64,000 nt of DNA from Ryuthela nishihirai (GCA_038380435.1 JAWZYU010000131.1:496001-560000); one strand, 5' to 3'; positions 1 to 11,324 are shown, numbered from the stretch's first letter. Notes: generated by a model not told the origin, from the sequence alone. Made by a program: numbers and translations.

Positions 1-12
1 GAATGGTGTGAT

Positions 13-492
13 TTAGAGTGGGAACACCTCTTTCTCATATCCAAAAACATTGACAGAAATGTTGTTCATTTTTTCGAATTTAGATATTTGATTTATTGTA
101 ACAGGGAAAATTAAGCCAGATGTGTTTAATTTTTCTTCTAAATGTATATAGTTGTTAAAGCGCTGCAGATGATCTGTGGCAGGATACAAAGAGGCTAAAA
201 CAGACCAGACAAAACATTTTTGGTCAGAATTACATACATTGACAATAGCGTGTTTTAACAGTAATTCTCTTGGAGTAGGGATATAACTAGATCCTGAAAG
301 AGGGATATATTTTCCAACGTTCATTTCAGCGTGGAGTACAGTATCCAGTGTCCATCCACTATGTGCTCCTTCAAATTCTTCAAATGAGGCTTTAATCTTC
401 TTATACGCTGAATCTAGTTCTCTGTTCAGGGATGATGTAGGATGACTTGTGACACAGTTACTTCGGAGTACAGTACCATTTAATGCTACCAT
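13..492 (-). pseudogene. Polinton/adintovirus-type DNA polymerase gene, N-terminal domain fragment
   Basis: A 159-residue reading frame carries a domain I recognise from the N-terminal extension of Maverick/Polinton (adintovirus-like) protein-primed type B DNA polymerases in arthropod genomes. Seen: a WTLDTVLHAEMNV block, GSSYIPTP, a CFVWSVLASLYPA block, and FPVTINQISKFEKMNNISVN near the C-terminus. In the family the text continues after FPL; here a TAA follows at 13-15 and the frame runs on toward the window edge, so this looks like a nonsense mutation. A second in-frame stop lies just upstream of the ATG at 492. The zinc-finger frame at 613-948 is on the same strand and would precede this domain in an intact gene, so this is a broken endogenous copy. 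The polymerase core, if present, lies left of the window. Family assignment is from memory of the motifs and was not searched. Confidence 0.5.
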
Positions 493-612
493 TCGAGGTC
501 AATTCTTCTTCCAGATGAGTTAGGGGTTACTCCCGCGAGGATTCGAGGAAAAAGGTGAGGTCAACAGATGTTTCATCCGTTGCCATCAGCTTATGTGTTG
601 ACAGGGTACTTT

Positions 613-948
613 TCATTTCTTCTGTAAACTGACAGGGGTCTTCAGGGTCTGGTTTTTGTTTCTTTTGGGGAATCCTTTCATCCTCAGACTTTTTCGTTTA
701 TTATTGTGTGGCTTTCTTTGATGGCGCAAAAGACTGTCTTTTCTCCCAAACTCCATGGCACATTCTTCACATTTGTAGGTTTTCCTGGAGGTGTGGGTTA
801 ACTCATGACGTCGGACGTCATCTCTCCTTGAGAATGTCGATTCGCATTGAGAGCACTTAAAGAGGTTATTTCCATCATGATTTCTCTTATGACGAATGAG
901 ATGGGTCTGATGAATGAAAACCTTCTCACATTTATCGCATGGATACAT
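613..948 (-). pseudogene. C2H2 zinc-finger N-terminus of the same Polinton-like gene
   Basis: A 111-residue frame with three C2H2 fingers: CDKCEKVF...HLIRHKRNH (residues about 4-24), CSQCESTF...RRHELTH (about 32-52) and CEECAMEFGRK...LLRHQRKPH (about 60-81), then a basic tail rich in K and R. All zinc-ligand positions are present, so the fingers could fold and bind nucleic acid. Polinton polymerase-type proteins in arthropods often begin with such fingers. This frame lies directly upstream of, and on the same strand as, the polymerase-type domain at 13-492, separated by a stop (TGA at 613-615) and a frame change. A host zinc-finger exon is the alternative. Confidence 0.5.
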
Positions 949-1100
949 TATGGAACAGTGAGTTGTAAAATAGCTGATAATACACGAGGGCGTGGAGAAC
1001 TATCACTATTGCCGTTGAAAAAATCACGGAGAAGCAGCAGCAGAGAACTGTCACTGTCAACGTCTGACAACAGAATGAGGGTTCTGACTGGTGGATGTCG

Positions 1101-1108
1101 TATTTATA
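1101..1108 (-). promoter_or_regulatory. Candidate TATA box for the leftward zinc-finger/polymerase gene
   Basis: On the minus strand these eight bases read TATAAATA, about 150 bp upstream of the ATG at 948. Position and orientation fit an RNA polymerase II core promoter for the leftward gene fragment. Nothing else supports it, and chance occurrence in AT-rich DNA is possible. Confidence 0.3.
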
Positions 1109-1219
1109 CTAGAAGGAGGACTATCCCTCATAAAGTAAAATGTCCCGCAGAAAATGTAAAGCAAAAAAAATGCCATTGGGTAAAAATATTTTAAAAGGTA
1201 GAACTTCTAATAGGTGTCG

Positions 1220-1400
1220 TCAGGAACCAAGATGGTGGAGTCTGGACTTGGAAATTTCGGATGAGGGTAGAAACCAAGATGGTGGACGACCGGCAAAATC
1301 ACGGGAGTTTGTGGTGACGTCATATTTCTAAATGGTGGACTCAAAAAAATTTCGGGGCTTTGTGGAAACCACGATGGGCGTTGGTGGAAATTACGAGTGG
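1220..1400 (+). repeat. Degenerate short repeats around CCAAGATGGTGGA
   Basis: CCAAGATGGTGGA occurs near 1226 and 1273. Related forms follow near 1330 (AAATGGTGGA) and 1366 (CCACGATGGGCGTTGGTGGA). The spacing is about 35-50 bp. The core resembles the AAGATGG part of YY1/Pho sites, but a decayed tandem repeat is equally likely. Confidence 0.35.
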
Positions 1401-2319
1401 GTTGTTATCCAGTACCCTCTATTATATATCAATTATTATCTTCAATTTAAATGAATAATTTCAGATTATTACATTACTAGAGGGAGGTATTTTATTCACC
1501 ATTGTCCGACTTCAGTCTTAAAAAATAACAGTGAGTATTCTGAGCGTTGTGATTGATAATGACCCGCCGCCAGCTTGAAACACATGGGTGGCGGGTCCCA
1601 TAGGATTAACATTGACCCGCCACTTGCCCAGAACCCCCACTTTCCCCCTACTAGCGCTCTGCTTTTAGAATCATGTAAATAGCACATTTCAGTGCCTAAC
1701 CGATATACATGAGTGAATATATCTAATCTGCAAAGATTCGTCATTCTTTCTTATAAGTTCTAAAAACAAGTTAACTTTGCTTCGACACTGTAATCAGCTG
1801 TCAGCATTTGGAACAGTCAGTAACACAGCTGAGTTAGAAACCCCTAAGATTAAGTTAGTGCGTAAAAATATTCAAAATCAATCTTATTGTAGTGAGGAAT
1901 GTAAATGCATACTACTTGGAAAGGCTTTGTTGGATCATCTGTGAAAAAAAAGACTGTATTTATTTGCGAACTGTATTTATTTGCCGTGTGAGATGAGAGA
2001 ACCATCTAAAGTGGGAATAGAAAGCTACAGTTGACCCAAGGAATAGGTGAGTTCAATGTGAAGTTACTAAATGGTCGACGGGAATCCTTTTATTTTAGCT
2101 GATTTGTGTATTTATGCAAGCTGTATTTATGTGTACAACTTGTCTGAACATTTGGAGGTATAATTAAAAGACATACACAAACCAAACCTATAGCATAGGA
2201 GATTGGTGGGTCAAAATATGGAAATAAACAAAGGATTTAGATACCCCCACCTGGGAACCGAACCTACTGGGAACCTGTAATAGCGAGTTTTGTAAACTTC
2301 GTGAACCTAGAGAAGACGT
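1401..2319. other. Gene-free AT-rich stretch
   Basis: No coding region is recognised. The only structure seen is a set of short inverted copies of GACCCGCC / GGCGGGTC between about 1560 and 1625, including the 10-bp pair GTGGCGGGTC and GACCCGCCAC, which could form a small hairpin. Confidence 0.5.
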
Positions 2320-3475
2320 CAATGGATGCCGAGGTAAAGGCAACGGCTGCTACCACCACCTTTTTCGAACAGTTAGAGAGCATCACCTGTCAAAATGGCA
2401 AACGAGTGAGTTGGCGATCATCGCCTGTTTGAAGCTCAGAGGTGTGGCAACTGAATTTGTAAAAGCCTGACAGGAACTAAGCGCGGAGTTAGGCTAGGAC
2501 ATATTTAAGAGGTCAGTCATTGATAGGTTCGATCAGAGAAGCTTCAACTCACTCCGCGTGTCTGAACACGAAAATGACGATCACTCAGTTAGAAACTTGG
2601 ACATTGATCAGATGCCAACTCCATGCAAAAAGCTTAAGAAGACATCACATCCACTTTCTTTAGTTGATTTTCAGCTTTACCATCTTTAGCCAGGAAAGAG
2701 GACTACTAGGGAAGTTATTGATATGAAATAAATATGACTTTGCTAGAGAGCTGAGCGAGTTAACACGAACGGCGGCAATATACCATGATATACACCTTAC
2801 AGATAGGAAACCAGTGACAGAGGTGCCTTTCGCATTTCAGGGAAAATTAGATTGACAGATAGATGAGTTACTCGATAATGGTATCATAAAGGAGAGTATT
2901 TCTCCCTTTGTTTCACACATTGTCTTAGTGAAGAAGGAGGATTCCAAATAACGGTTTTGCGTCGATTACAGGGCATATAATGCAAAAACAATTCATGATT
3001 CGTACCCTCTAATAAATAAAATTATCGAGCAAATCGCGCATGCCATGTTCTTTAGTTCCGCAGAGCAGGTGTCAGGATATTGGCAAGTCCCTGTGCACCA
3101 TCACAACCTCGAGATGACTACATCCATCAGTAGAAAGGGGCTATTTGAATTTAAATTCTTGCCATTTGGATCACGTAATAGTCTCACCACATTTCAGCAT
3201 TTCTTAGATAATGTACTCATTGGCATGCGTCAGGAGCAAGTGCTGGTGTATTTGGACGACATTACGGTCGCCTCCCAGACATTCGACCAATGTGAATAAA
3301 CACAGTGAGGTTGCAAAATGTTTTTGACTGTCTGCGATCTTTCAAACTTAAGTTGAAGCTATCAAAATGTTGTTTCTTAAACAATCACTGACCTATCTGG
3401 GACCCCTGATTACTGCAGGCAGACTGAAATACGACCCACGGAACATCGAGATCATCGATTACATTTTTTCAGCCT
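2320..3475 (+). pseudogene. Degenerate Ty3/Gypsy retrotransposon (gag and reverse transcriptase)
   Basis: Translating across frames and stops shows Gypsy-type text in the right order. A Gag-like start (about 2323-2640) is followed by reverse transcriptase from about 2750. RT marks are PFAFQGKLD, DNGIIKESISPFVSHIVLVKKED, the RFCVDYR block, and, in the longest open piece (3045-3299), GYWQVPVH, FEFKFLPFG and the catalytic YLDD box (VYLDDITVASQTF). Several in-frame stops (for example near 2855, 2950 and 3297) and frame changes show it is dead. Protease was not identified; RNase H and integrase are absent to the right. No LTR pair was found, so this is a fragment. In life it would have reverse-transcribed the element RNA. 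Confidence 0.85.
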
Positions 3476-4332
3476 TTCTTCTATTACGAAGTATGTTTAT
3501 AAATAAATCTAAATACGTTTCATTGCAAATTAAATAATTCTTTACGTTACGGCAAAACGATGTTGATATCGATTTCCTTGTTAACTTTGGTCGTACCGTT
3601 TGAAGATAATTATTCACAAATTATATATAAGAGGAGAGTATTGAGAACTTTAAGGGTAGAGAGGTCCACTGAGTTATACTTCAGTGGTGTTAACTACACT
3701 ACGAATGCAAATAGTGTACAATAAAGGAGTATCAACTAAACACATGTAGTATAGTTAAAAAGGTAGGTGCAAAAAAGTAGGTTAAAAAGCTAGGTTGGAA
3801 AATATGAATTTAATTTTTTTCAGTGCATTAAAAGACCTAATTTCTTTTACCATGAACAGTGTTACATTTAAAGAGAAGTGTAACCAGCAATTTGAAACAA
3901 GAGAGGTTCTCTTGTACGAGGCGACGATTAGTTGCAGAAAAGTGAGCTAGGCAGTTGAAAATTCCGCATGCTGAAAAAAGAAAATGAAGTTTTTTTTACA
4001 AGCATATTTGTAAATTTCTGACAGAGGAGCTTTGAACTCCCAAAACTGCCCCCGCACATACTCTCAGGCCAATGAGTAATTATATATTTTGCTCTTATAC
4101 AATTGTTTTCGAGCTTCATATATAAATTTCACTTTTGTTGATTGATTGCCCTGGTGTGCTTGCTACCCAATCTTGTCTAATTTTAAACTAAATGGTTCTT
4201 AGGAATGGCGATGTCTAGAAATCCATAGTGTTTAATATAGGTTAAAATCTACTAGGAAATTACTGTCTGGTATAGTGATAGCCCTATCTAGTGAAGTCGA
4301 TATTGTACGTAATTTCAAAGCCAAATGAAATA
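3476..4332. other. Gene-free stretch
   Basis: AT-rich DNA with no recognisable coding sequence, RNA gene or repeat boundary. Short open frames here show no family motif. Confidence 0.5.
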
Positions 4333-4340
4333 ACCTAGTG

Positions 4341-4916
4341 CAATGGTTCCCATTTGATGATTCGCGACCGTGGTTCAAGGGGTTCACGACAAAAAATGTG
4401 TAATGGCACCTTAAGCAGTAAAAAATTGTCCAATTATCTTTCAAGTATATTTTTCTCTATGACAACTACCATGTACATTTTTGAAGCATTGTAAGTTTGT
4501 TTCTGCAGCGATTCAAAACCATCACAGACTATCACAAGTTTCCGCACTACAAACCTTTGTTCAAATAAAAAAAGTATAACATCGAAATTAAGTTTATATA
4601 TGAGTATTATATTATTTTAACATCTTCCAAGTTGTAACTTATTTGATTAGAAATGTTATTGATATTGAATATAATATGTTCAACAATATTTGGGCAATAA
4701 AGAAATTTAATATGAAATGTTGCAAATAAATTGTTTTAGAAAGAGAATTTTTATATTTAGATTCGAAATTTTAGAGGTTTTCTAATTATAGGTAGTAAAA
4801 TGTTATAATGCAAATTTTAGTTTGAAGTTTTTCTTAGTCATTGTTACCCTGGGGGATAGTAACTTTTTTTTTTGGTTGAAAGGGGTAAACTGAACAAAAT
4901 GCGTTGGGATCCATTG
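4341..4916. mobile_element. hAT-like non-autonomous element (MITE), 576 bp
   Basis: The left end reads CAATGGTTCCCAT and the right end, read inward on the other strand, CAATGGATCCCAA. That is 11 of 13 positions, a terminal inverted repeat of hAT type. The eight bases outside each end are ACCTAGTG (4333-4340) and CTCTAGTG (4917-4924), identical at six of eight positions, as expected for an ageing 8-bp hAT target-site duplication. The interior is AT-rich and has no transposase, so mobility would depend on an enzyme supplied elsewhere. Confidence 0.6.
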
Positions 4917-4924
4917 CTCTAGTG

Positions 4925-6050
4925 TAAGCTTTTCTATATTGTATGAGACACCACCATAACTCTCATAGAACATCTAGGCAAGGGACGTAGGTACTGCAGC
5001 AGAAAATGAGAAGTAAATAATTTTAAATGTTTGTAAACTGTATTCAATTTAGAATATTTTATGTTTGTTCTTGCAGAGAAACTCTAGTAAAGTTTCTGAA
5101 TTCAACCAGCATATTGTAGTTATACCTATGTATAATATATAAGGTCGTAACACAGAAACTTTGTCACTGAAAATCTCAGTATTGGAAGGTCAGAAAGAAG
5201 TAAACTTGCACAGAATATTTACCACAGATATATATAAGGATTGGAAAATCCTAACAGTGAACCCTAGGGATGTAAGAACATCTGTTTTACGTATCTATGT
5301 GGCAAGAGAAGTAAGGAAAAAAAGTGTAATCCTGTTCCTCATACTTGACAATCAAGTAGATAATTGCATTAATGAAGCTGTACTGTACCCACTGCAGCAA
5401 TGCTTAGTCTGCCTTGAAAATGATTTGTCATCTGTACGTGGTTCGTCGTGAACCATGCACACGTCAAGATTTGGTTTACGAATGAGGCTGTACCTGTGAC
5501 AGACCACGGACTGGCAGACCATTAGTTCAATCTCTAGTATAACAGAAATTCACCAGGCTATAACGAGAAGTCTCAAGGAAATGAAAGAGGAGTCTAAAGT
5601 GTTCAATATGTCAGTCGTCACCTTAACCTAAAGGTGTCCGGAACCCCTTTCGAATGTTCCAGCACAGATTTCAGCAAGCACACTCTATTCAGAGAGGGAG
5701 AAACGTGTTCCCTTGGAGCCACAGTTCTTAGCGCAATGCTATGGCCTGATGGCATTCTTTGGAAGAGATGAGGTCCACTTCACTCTCAGTTTAATACAAG
5801 CAATTTTGTGTTTCAAATGGAGACAAATCCACATGCAATTGTCCCCACATCGCTACATGAAGCTAAGAAGTGAATGCAATACTGAGTTTGAAATTGGGAT
5901 ATTTTTCTTTGTGATCACGAGGTTGGAAAAACAAAATAATAGCCGTCGTTGTGTCTACGCTCAGAGGAACCCAATCACTGCAGAAATAAAAGAAATGGTG
6001 TCTGTGTGGCAGAATATGGCTTTCCATTCTCATAATGGAGTGTGACGCAT
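4925..6050. other. Unrecognised stretch with two short open frames
   Basis: Two open frames on the plus strand (5161-5451, 96 residues; 5713-6045, 110 residues) are in AT-moderate DNA. Neither shows a motif I recognise. The stretch between them (5452-5712) has stops in all frames but reads in places like decayed coding sequence, so an old transposable-element gene is possible. No function is assigned. Confidence 0.3.
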
Positions 6051-8774
6051 TTTTCTAATGTGTAAAAGAGCTCTGATTTCAACCCCCTGTAATCTAATAA
6101 CTAATATCCTACTATATGGTTCCAAATAACTTCAGCTTCAACTACTCCTTCACAATTTTATAGAAACTCTCCGATAAATCATAATATCCGTTTCCTTCCT
6201 AGACTTCATAAAGGATCATTTGAGGAAGTACCATGCTATTGCCGTGTACACCCCATAGGTTAGGATACTGATGTTCAGTTGGCCGGAATGCGATTGACGA
6301 TGGTTTTGCGTTGTGTTTATCATGTATGGTGTGACAAGAATCTGTGGTTACCATATAGGACCTGCCTGAAAATAGGTAACTGTGGTGACTGTGACTGAAG
6401 TTCCTCCCTTCCCGCCCACAATTATATCCCACAAGTCAACCTGGGCACCAAAGATAAAATAAAATCATTCAATGAAGGGTGGTACTAAGGCTATGTACTA
6501 AATCTGATGTGATTGAAATACTAATTTCTAAATGAAGGACAGTGAGTTAGCCACGAGCATACCAGCTAACTGGTGAGAGTAGCAGAAACGGACTATTTGA
6601 CTGTCTCTCAGAAACGATAGAGACATCTGCCTAACCCTTCTTTTCCCTCAAGGCTCTCCTCCTCTCCAAGACATTAGACCTTCTAAAGCTCACAGTGCTA
6701 AGTGGCAATGCAGTGCTAAACTAATGGCCTCTCCAACCCTACTTTTAGATAGCAGCCACTTAGCTCTGCAAACACTTCTTTCACTGGGTATGAAAATATA
6801 ATATGCTTTAGAATTATTAAGCAAGTTTAGCAATGGGTTAAACATAATACAAATGAATTTATTAACCATTCAAAACAAAGGGGTTAAACCCCTGAATACA
6901 GGTATTAATTGTAGTTTGTGATTGGTTATATGTTACAGACGAAGAGAAAACATAAAAATACGCTCCTACTAATAACTCGCATTGCTAATAGAAAACACTA
7001 AAATAAATGCAGGTAAAGCAACTACTGACTAAGCTGAAAATATCTCTAGCTGATTTGTAAACTATCTTCTCTTAATCCTAACTGTTAACCAAACTGTTAT
7101 TTTTACAATATTGCATTAATTCTCCATTTAAAGTTGGCGAGCAAGATAAGGGAGATTTCAAAATGGTCTCTCAAAGACTATATAAATCTCGGCAGAGTTG
7201 ATCACTGAACACTAACGTGCACTTCGAAACACTGTCCAGTTGCAGCTGAGGGGTGAAAATGCTGAATAGTTCTTGGGGTTGTTCACTACAAGAGTGGATA
7301 GTTCACTGGACTCTCTGGCTAACAGGTCCTTCTGGGGGTTTAACTTAGGCACTAAATTATCGAGCTGCAAACTGCTTCAATTTTAAGAAACATCAAAATA
7401 CGTATTATGCTTTTATCGTTTTATAAATTTAGCATACCCAATAAAAGAAGTTGGACTTTATCCACTTCGACAGATAGAGCTTCCGAGTCCTAGAAGCTAT
7501 CCCACTTCCTTCATCGGCTATGCTATTAGGTTGTCGAAGCTCATACATACAAAAAAAAGATTGGAAGAGGGGAATTCTGAGGTAGCGAAGTGTAAGAGAG
7601 GATGGCTATCTAGCGGCGGCCCCAATAATGACGGCGATTCTGGACAGCCCTCTCACAAGCTTGGCTGACTTGGAAGTTGCATTGGGGTGAGAGTTTCTAT
7701 CATCCCAACAGGATGAAGGTCTGCAGTATTGTCTGCTGAGGGAAGTTGTCGGTTCTTAAAGTTGAAAGGGCTTGATCTAGATCTCCTGAAAAATGTTCTA
7801 TATGTCGATGCTCTCACTTGGGAAGCTCCCTGCACTTCCCTCTACCCCATTCCCTATTCAGGGATCGAATTCGGCCCATCAGAACAGCCTTTCACAAACG
7901 CTAGGAAATTCGAAAAGGAAGAATAAACCGCTGTTTTACAAAGGGAACTTAAAATTGTAAATCTGATTAATAACGCAATGTACTTGCAGTTAATTTGTCT
8001 GAATATCTGAGAGAGAGTTTGTCTGTTTGACATCTGCTCGTAGACGATGAGAGTTAGGAGCACCGAACTTCGTGTACAGATTCATATCAACGTTAACAGG
8101 TGCAAGGAAAGGATTTCCACCCCAGATAATTAGGTCCACCCGAAAAGTTGCCGCGAAATATCTCTCCATTGATAACTTTGTCAATCGTTAAAAATGAGAC
8201 TATTCATAATTTTGAATTCTCCACTAATAAGTGGACGACGGCAGCGCCCCCAGCAACTTCTGAAGCTCGCAGGGATTTAATCCCGACCCACCATAGCTAG
8301 GAATTCGATCTCTTAACCTTAGGGGGTCAGAACTAAGTGACATCACCACACGACATTTGGGAGGGATCGGTCCAGTAGGTGCCGAATTACGGGAAACTGA
8401 AAACTTCCGCCACCGGTGACGTCATTCCGGACGTGAACAGCTGTCTGCGAATCCGTTACGAGTAGCTTGCCACTATGTCAGTCATTACAGCGAGGCCCGA
8501 GGGACGCCGGGAAATTCCGTGTGGCATTCTTCTAATGAGTTCATGGATTTGCGTGTCCCTTTGCAACGGCTGAAGAGAGTCAAAGGCTCCGACCTTTGAT
8601 CGACAGGTTGCGGCGCATCAATTGACGACATCAAAGAGACCGTCAGTGCGCTCAGAGGAAACGAAAGCAATGCGCAACAGGGACTCTTTGATGAACCGCT
8701 TTGGGCAAACGTCTCTTCTGACGAAATGGGCGGAAGAAATTCGTTAGCATATCTAGCGCCAAAATATAGCTGTG
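6051..8774. other. Gene-free stretch
   Basis: No recognisable gene, RNA or mobile element. Composition becomes less AT-rich from about 7560 to 8720. That part also contains the sequence into which the LINE at 8789 later inserted. Short open frames at 7653-8184 and 8485-8817 overlap on both strands and have no family signal. Confidence 0.45.
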
Positions 8775-8788
8775 TCACGTTGTTGGAA
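8775..8788. repeat. Left target-site duplication of the LINE (14 bp)
   Basis: TCACGTTGTTGGAA here is repeated exactly at 9780-9793, on the other side of the LINE fragment. Confidence 0.75.
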
Positions 8789-9232
8789 GCAGAACTATCA
8801 GCTATAATTTTGGCCATTAACTGGGACCTAAAATTTGAGAAAAAAATAATAGCTATTTTTACTGCCAGTAAAGCATCAATAGAAGCTCTATATAACTATC
8901 CTCTTAAAAGCAATTTTAAAATTTTTATTAGTGACATTTTAATATTAATAAAACAACACATTACACAACATAATATTATACATATACAATGGTTACCATC
9001 ACACTCTGGAATTAAACACAATGAAATTGTAGATAAATCAGCCAAAAAAACTAACAATATTAATCCAAACTTAGAAACCCCCTTCCTCATATACATTCAC
9101 AAAAAGCAATGCAAAAAACAGTTAATTGATATTCAAAATTGGTATGATTCCAATGCATCCAATACACACAGATACAAAATATCTAATAAATTTAATAAAT
9201 TTAATGAACATGGCTTAAAAAAAAATAAATAA
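8789..9232 (+). pseudogene. LINE RNase H domain fragment
   Basis: The frame shows the retroelement RNase H pattern: E in AELSAI (the second catalytic acid region), FTASKASIEAL, where the usual Asp of the T-D-S box is Ala, and IQWLPSHSGIKHNEIVDKSAK, with the conserved His and final Asp. The Asp-to-Ala change predicts loss of nuclease activity, in keeping with a dead 5'-truncated copy. The open frame extends left to 8726 only because the target DNA happens to be open. The first RNase H strand and all of the RT are absent. Confidence 0.7.
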
Positions 9233-9779
9233 ACTTAATTCTAAAAATAAAAACCAACTCTGCTCTAACTAAATCATTGCTTTATAGGATGAAAAAATCT
9301 GATATATCCTGTTTGCTATAGATGCTCAATATATGAAAATTTAGATCACGTCTTATTTCATTGTAAAAATATACACATTAGAAAGGAATATATACTTTAC
9401 CAAATTAAATCAATTAAATATTAAATCTTTTGACTTTAAAAACATTCTGGAACCAGTCAAAAATGCAGACAAAATTATTGTTACAATTATTTGTTGGCTT
9501 TTTTAAAATCTGTTGGTCTGTTTGGTTCATTATAAAAAAAACCTATAAGAAAAATATAAATATATAAATATAAAAATGAACCAAAAAAATGGAAAAATAT
9601 ATTTAAAAAAATGAATGAAAGAAAATGAAGAAAGAAAAAAAATATAAAATAAAATAAACAAATAAATTATAAAGAAATAATTAATTATGGTATCCGAAAG
9701 TTTCACTGAATGAGTTTGTGTTCGGGAGTTCTCCAGAGCACAAGAATTTTCAATTTGGAGATTTGAATCATCATCATCA
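8789..9779 (+). mobile_element. 5'-truncated non-LTR retrotransposon (LINE), RNase H to 3' end
   Basis: A 991-bp insertion flanked by perfect 14-bp direct repeats. It begins inside the RNase H domain (AELSAIILAI), continues with the 3' cysteine/histidine-type region near 9300-9400 (CSIYENLDHVLFHC), an A-rich 3' region (about 9530-9670), and ends in a short ATC/TCA run (about 9766-9780). Truncation at the 5' end, a long target duplication and a simple-sequence tail are the expected products of target-primed reverse transcription. RNase H places it among Jockey/I/R1/LOA-type clades. The exact clade cannot be read from this fragment. Confidence 0.75.
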
Positions 9780-9793
9780 TCACGTTGTTGGAA
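9780..9793. repeat. Right target-site duplication of the LINE (14 bp)
   Basis: Exact second copy of TCACGTTGTTGGAA, immediately after the ATC/TCA tail of the LINE. Confidence 0.75.
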
Positions 9794-10935
9794 ACTGGAA
9801 GGAATTCCCCTCGGCGAAGAAAAAGTGCAAAAAGAATTTAGGGGAAAGGGGAAATTTGTTTCGAATTTGTAAAAAAATATGATTTCTTAAAAAGATTATA
9901 AAGACGCCTTAAATATATTCGAATTATCGAAATTAGGCGTCATGTTTCCTATATTACTTTCTCTTAATATTTTCCAAATATTCGCCCTAATTATTTACAG
10001 CGCCACCTATGGCACAAACGTCGAGATTATGTGCGATAACATTATGAATTTTGTCTCTTTTTTTCAGATGAAAATAGAAAGTTTCCTAAAACATTGCAGC
10101 AATGAAAGCAAAAACATAACTACTTCAATTATTTATTTCATTATATCAATGCTAGACACCTTTTTACTCTTCGTCGGTTGCTTTCTGTTTCCTAACACCG
10201 ATGGTCCCATCCAGGTCTGGAAAAGGTTGAACCCCCTTCCCCATGGTCAGAGGTTTTTTCCCGTATAATAAACGATAAAAAAATTATGCGCGGTATGTAT
10301 GTTCACTCCTTTTTAACATTTTTAGTCAACTGATTCTGAATCGTTCCCTAGTTCTGAAAACCCATTTTTCACCCCTGGTCGCACCCGGATGTTACAGACC
10401 CATGACAAGTTTCTCTAAGCACCGGCATGTCGATTGTTTTTCATAAAACATTTTTCTCCACTAAAAACATATCCTTACCATTGATGTACATATTAAAAAA
10501 TTCTATGTTATAAAATACATATTCTTAATCTTTTTTTAAATATCCCGTAGTTCACCCTTTTATACTTGAGAATGTCATCAAAGGCTATGGAAAGGTTTCA
10601 ATTGGGCAGTGTTGTGCAGAACACAGAGCCTGCAAGTGCAAAGCAGGGAAAGCAATCCACTCCCTGTGTGAGAGGGTCTGCTTTCTGTTCCTCGGATTTT
10701 GTCTAGGTTTAAAAAAAAGATATCTGGCTATTCTTTTCAGAATGGCATATTTTAAAACATGGGTCAGCTTTATGTCATGTAACCTTCACATTCGTGGGAT
10801 TTTCTGTCCTAGTTATATATATGGAGGAAAACTTTCTTGGCTTCTTTTTTCACTAAGCATTACGCATTGCTACGTTTGATGTTGAACTTTCCGTCTGTAC
10901 ATATCAAACTGTGATGGTCAAACGCTTCCGACGCT
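9794..10935. other. Gene-free stretch with one hydrophobic open frame
   Basis: A 108-residue plus-strand frame (9942-10268) contains two hydrophobic runs (near residues 1-25 and 60-80) but no family motif. I do not call it a gene. The rest is AT-rich and featureless. Confidence 0.4.
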
Positions 10936-10947
10936 CCCCCCCCCCCC
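10936..10947. repeat. Poly-C tract (12 bp)
   Basis: Twelve consecutive C on the plus strand, one of several G/C homopolymers in this AT-rich window. Confidence 0.9.
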
Positions 10948-11010
10948 ATCTTCTCTCGATGGACCACAGAGTCGTGAAGAGGGTGTGAGGTCTTCGGGTT
11001 CCTTTCGCAC

Positions 11011-11107
11011 CTGCAAAACATGCACGTGCAGCTCCGTTTGGAAGTTAGGGAGCAGCGCGTTCATGAAGGGCGTGAGTGTCTGCAGGAGCTGGTCGTTGCG
11101 ACGGGGG
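11011..11107 (-). CDS. Candidate internal coding exon, unknown gene
   Basis: On the minus strand a 97-bp GC-rich segment is preceded by TTCATCCCACAG, which ends in a 3' splice-site AG, and followed by TTTGCAG/GTGCGAAAG, an acceptable 5' splice site. The enclosed frame is open and reads like a folded protein (NDQLLQTLTPFMNALLPNFQ, then a TELHVHVLQ strand), with one leftover base before the first full codon and phase 0 at the donor. GC content and codon use differ from the surrounding AT-rich DNA. The protein family is not recognised. The weak polypyrimidine tract and absence of neighbouring exons keep confidence low. Confidence 0.3.
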
Positions 11108-11320
11108 CTGTGGGATGAACCCTTTCTGTGCTCTTTGGCCCCAAAGGATAAAAAGAACGAAAGAAACAAGGAATCGTGCCTCGAACGTCATGAGGAAGAA
11201 GCGGGAATGTGTGTGACTCAAGGAAGAGCCGGTTGATTACAGTGGGGTGTGGCCGCTCTATGGTGACCCCGAGAGTGCAAGCATGTATTGTATAACTAAG
11301 ATATATGTTCATAGATATAT

Positions 11321-11324
11321 ATAT
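11321..11324. repeat. Target-site duplication (ATAT), left
   Basis: ATAT directly precedes the 5' LTR and recurs at 15258-15261 directly after the 3' LTR, the 4-bp duplication usual for Ty3/Gypsy integration. The low complexity of the sequence lowers its weight. Confidence 0.65.

Noticed and set aside
5161..6045. Two plus-strand frames as host genes
   Set aside because: No recognisable motif, no splice context, and adjacent stops. Kept only as an unrecognised stretch.
8220..8350. tRNA-like T-arm (GGGATTTAATCCC) on the plus strand
   Set aside because: No A box at the correct distance and no second copy in the window.
9942..10268. Hydrophobic 108-residue frame as a membrane protein
   Set aside because: AT-rich DNA often encodes hydrophobic frames by chance, and no family pattern or signal context was seen.
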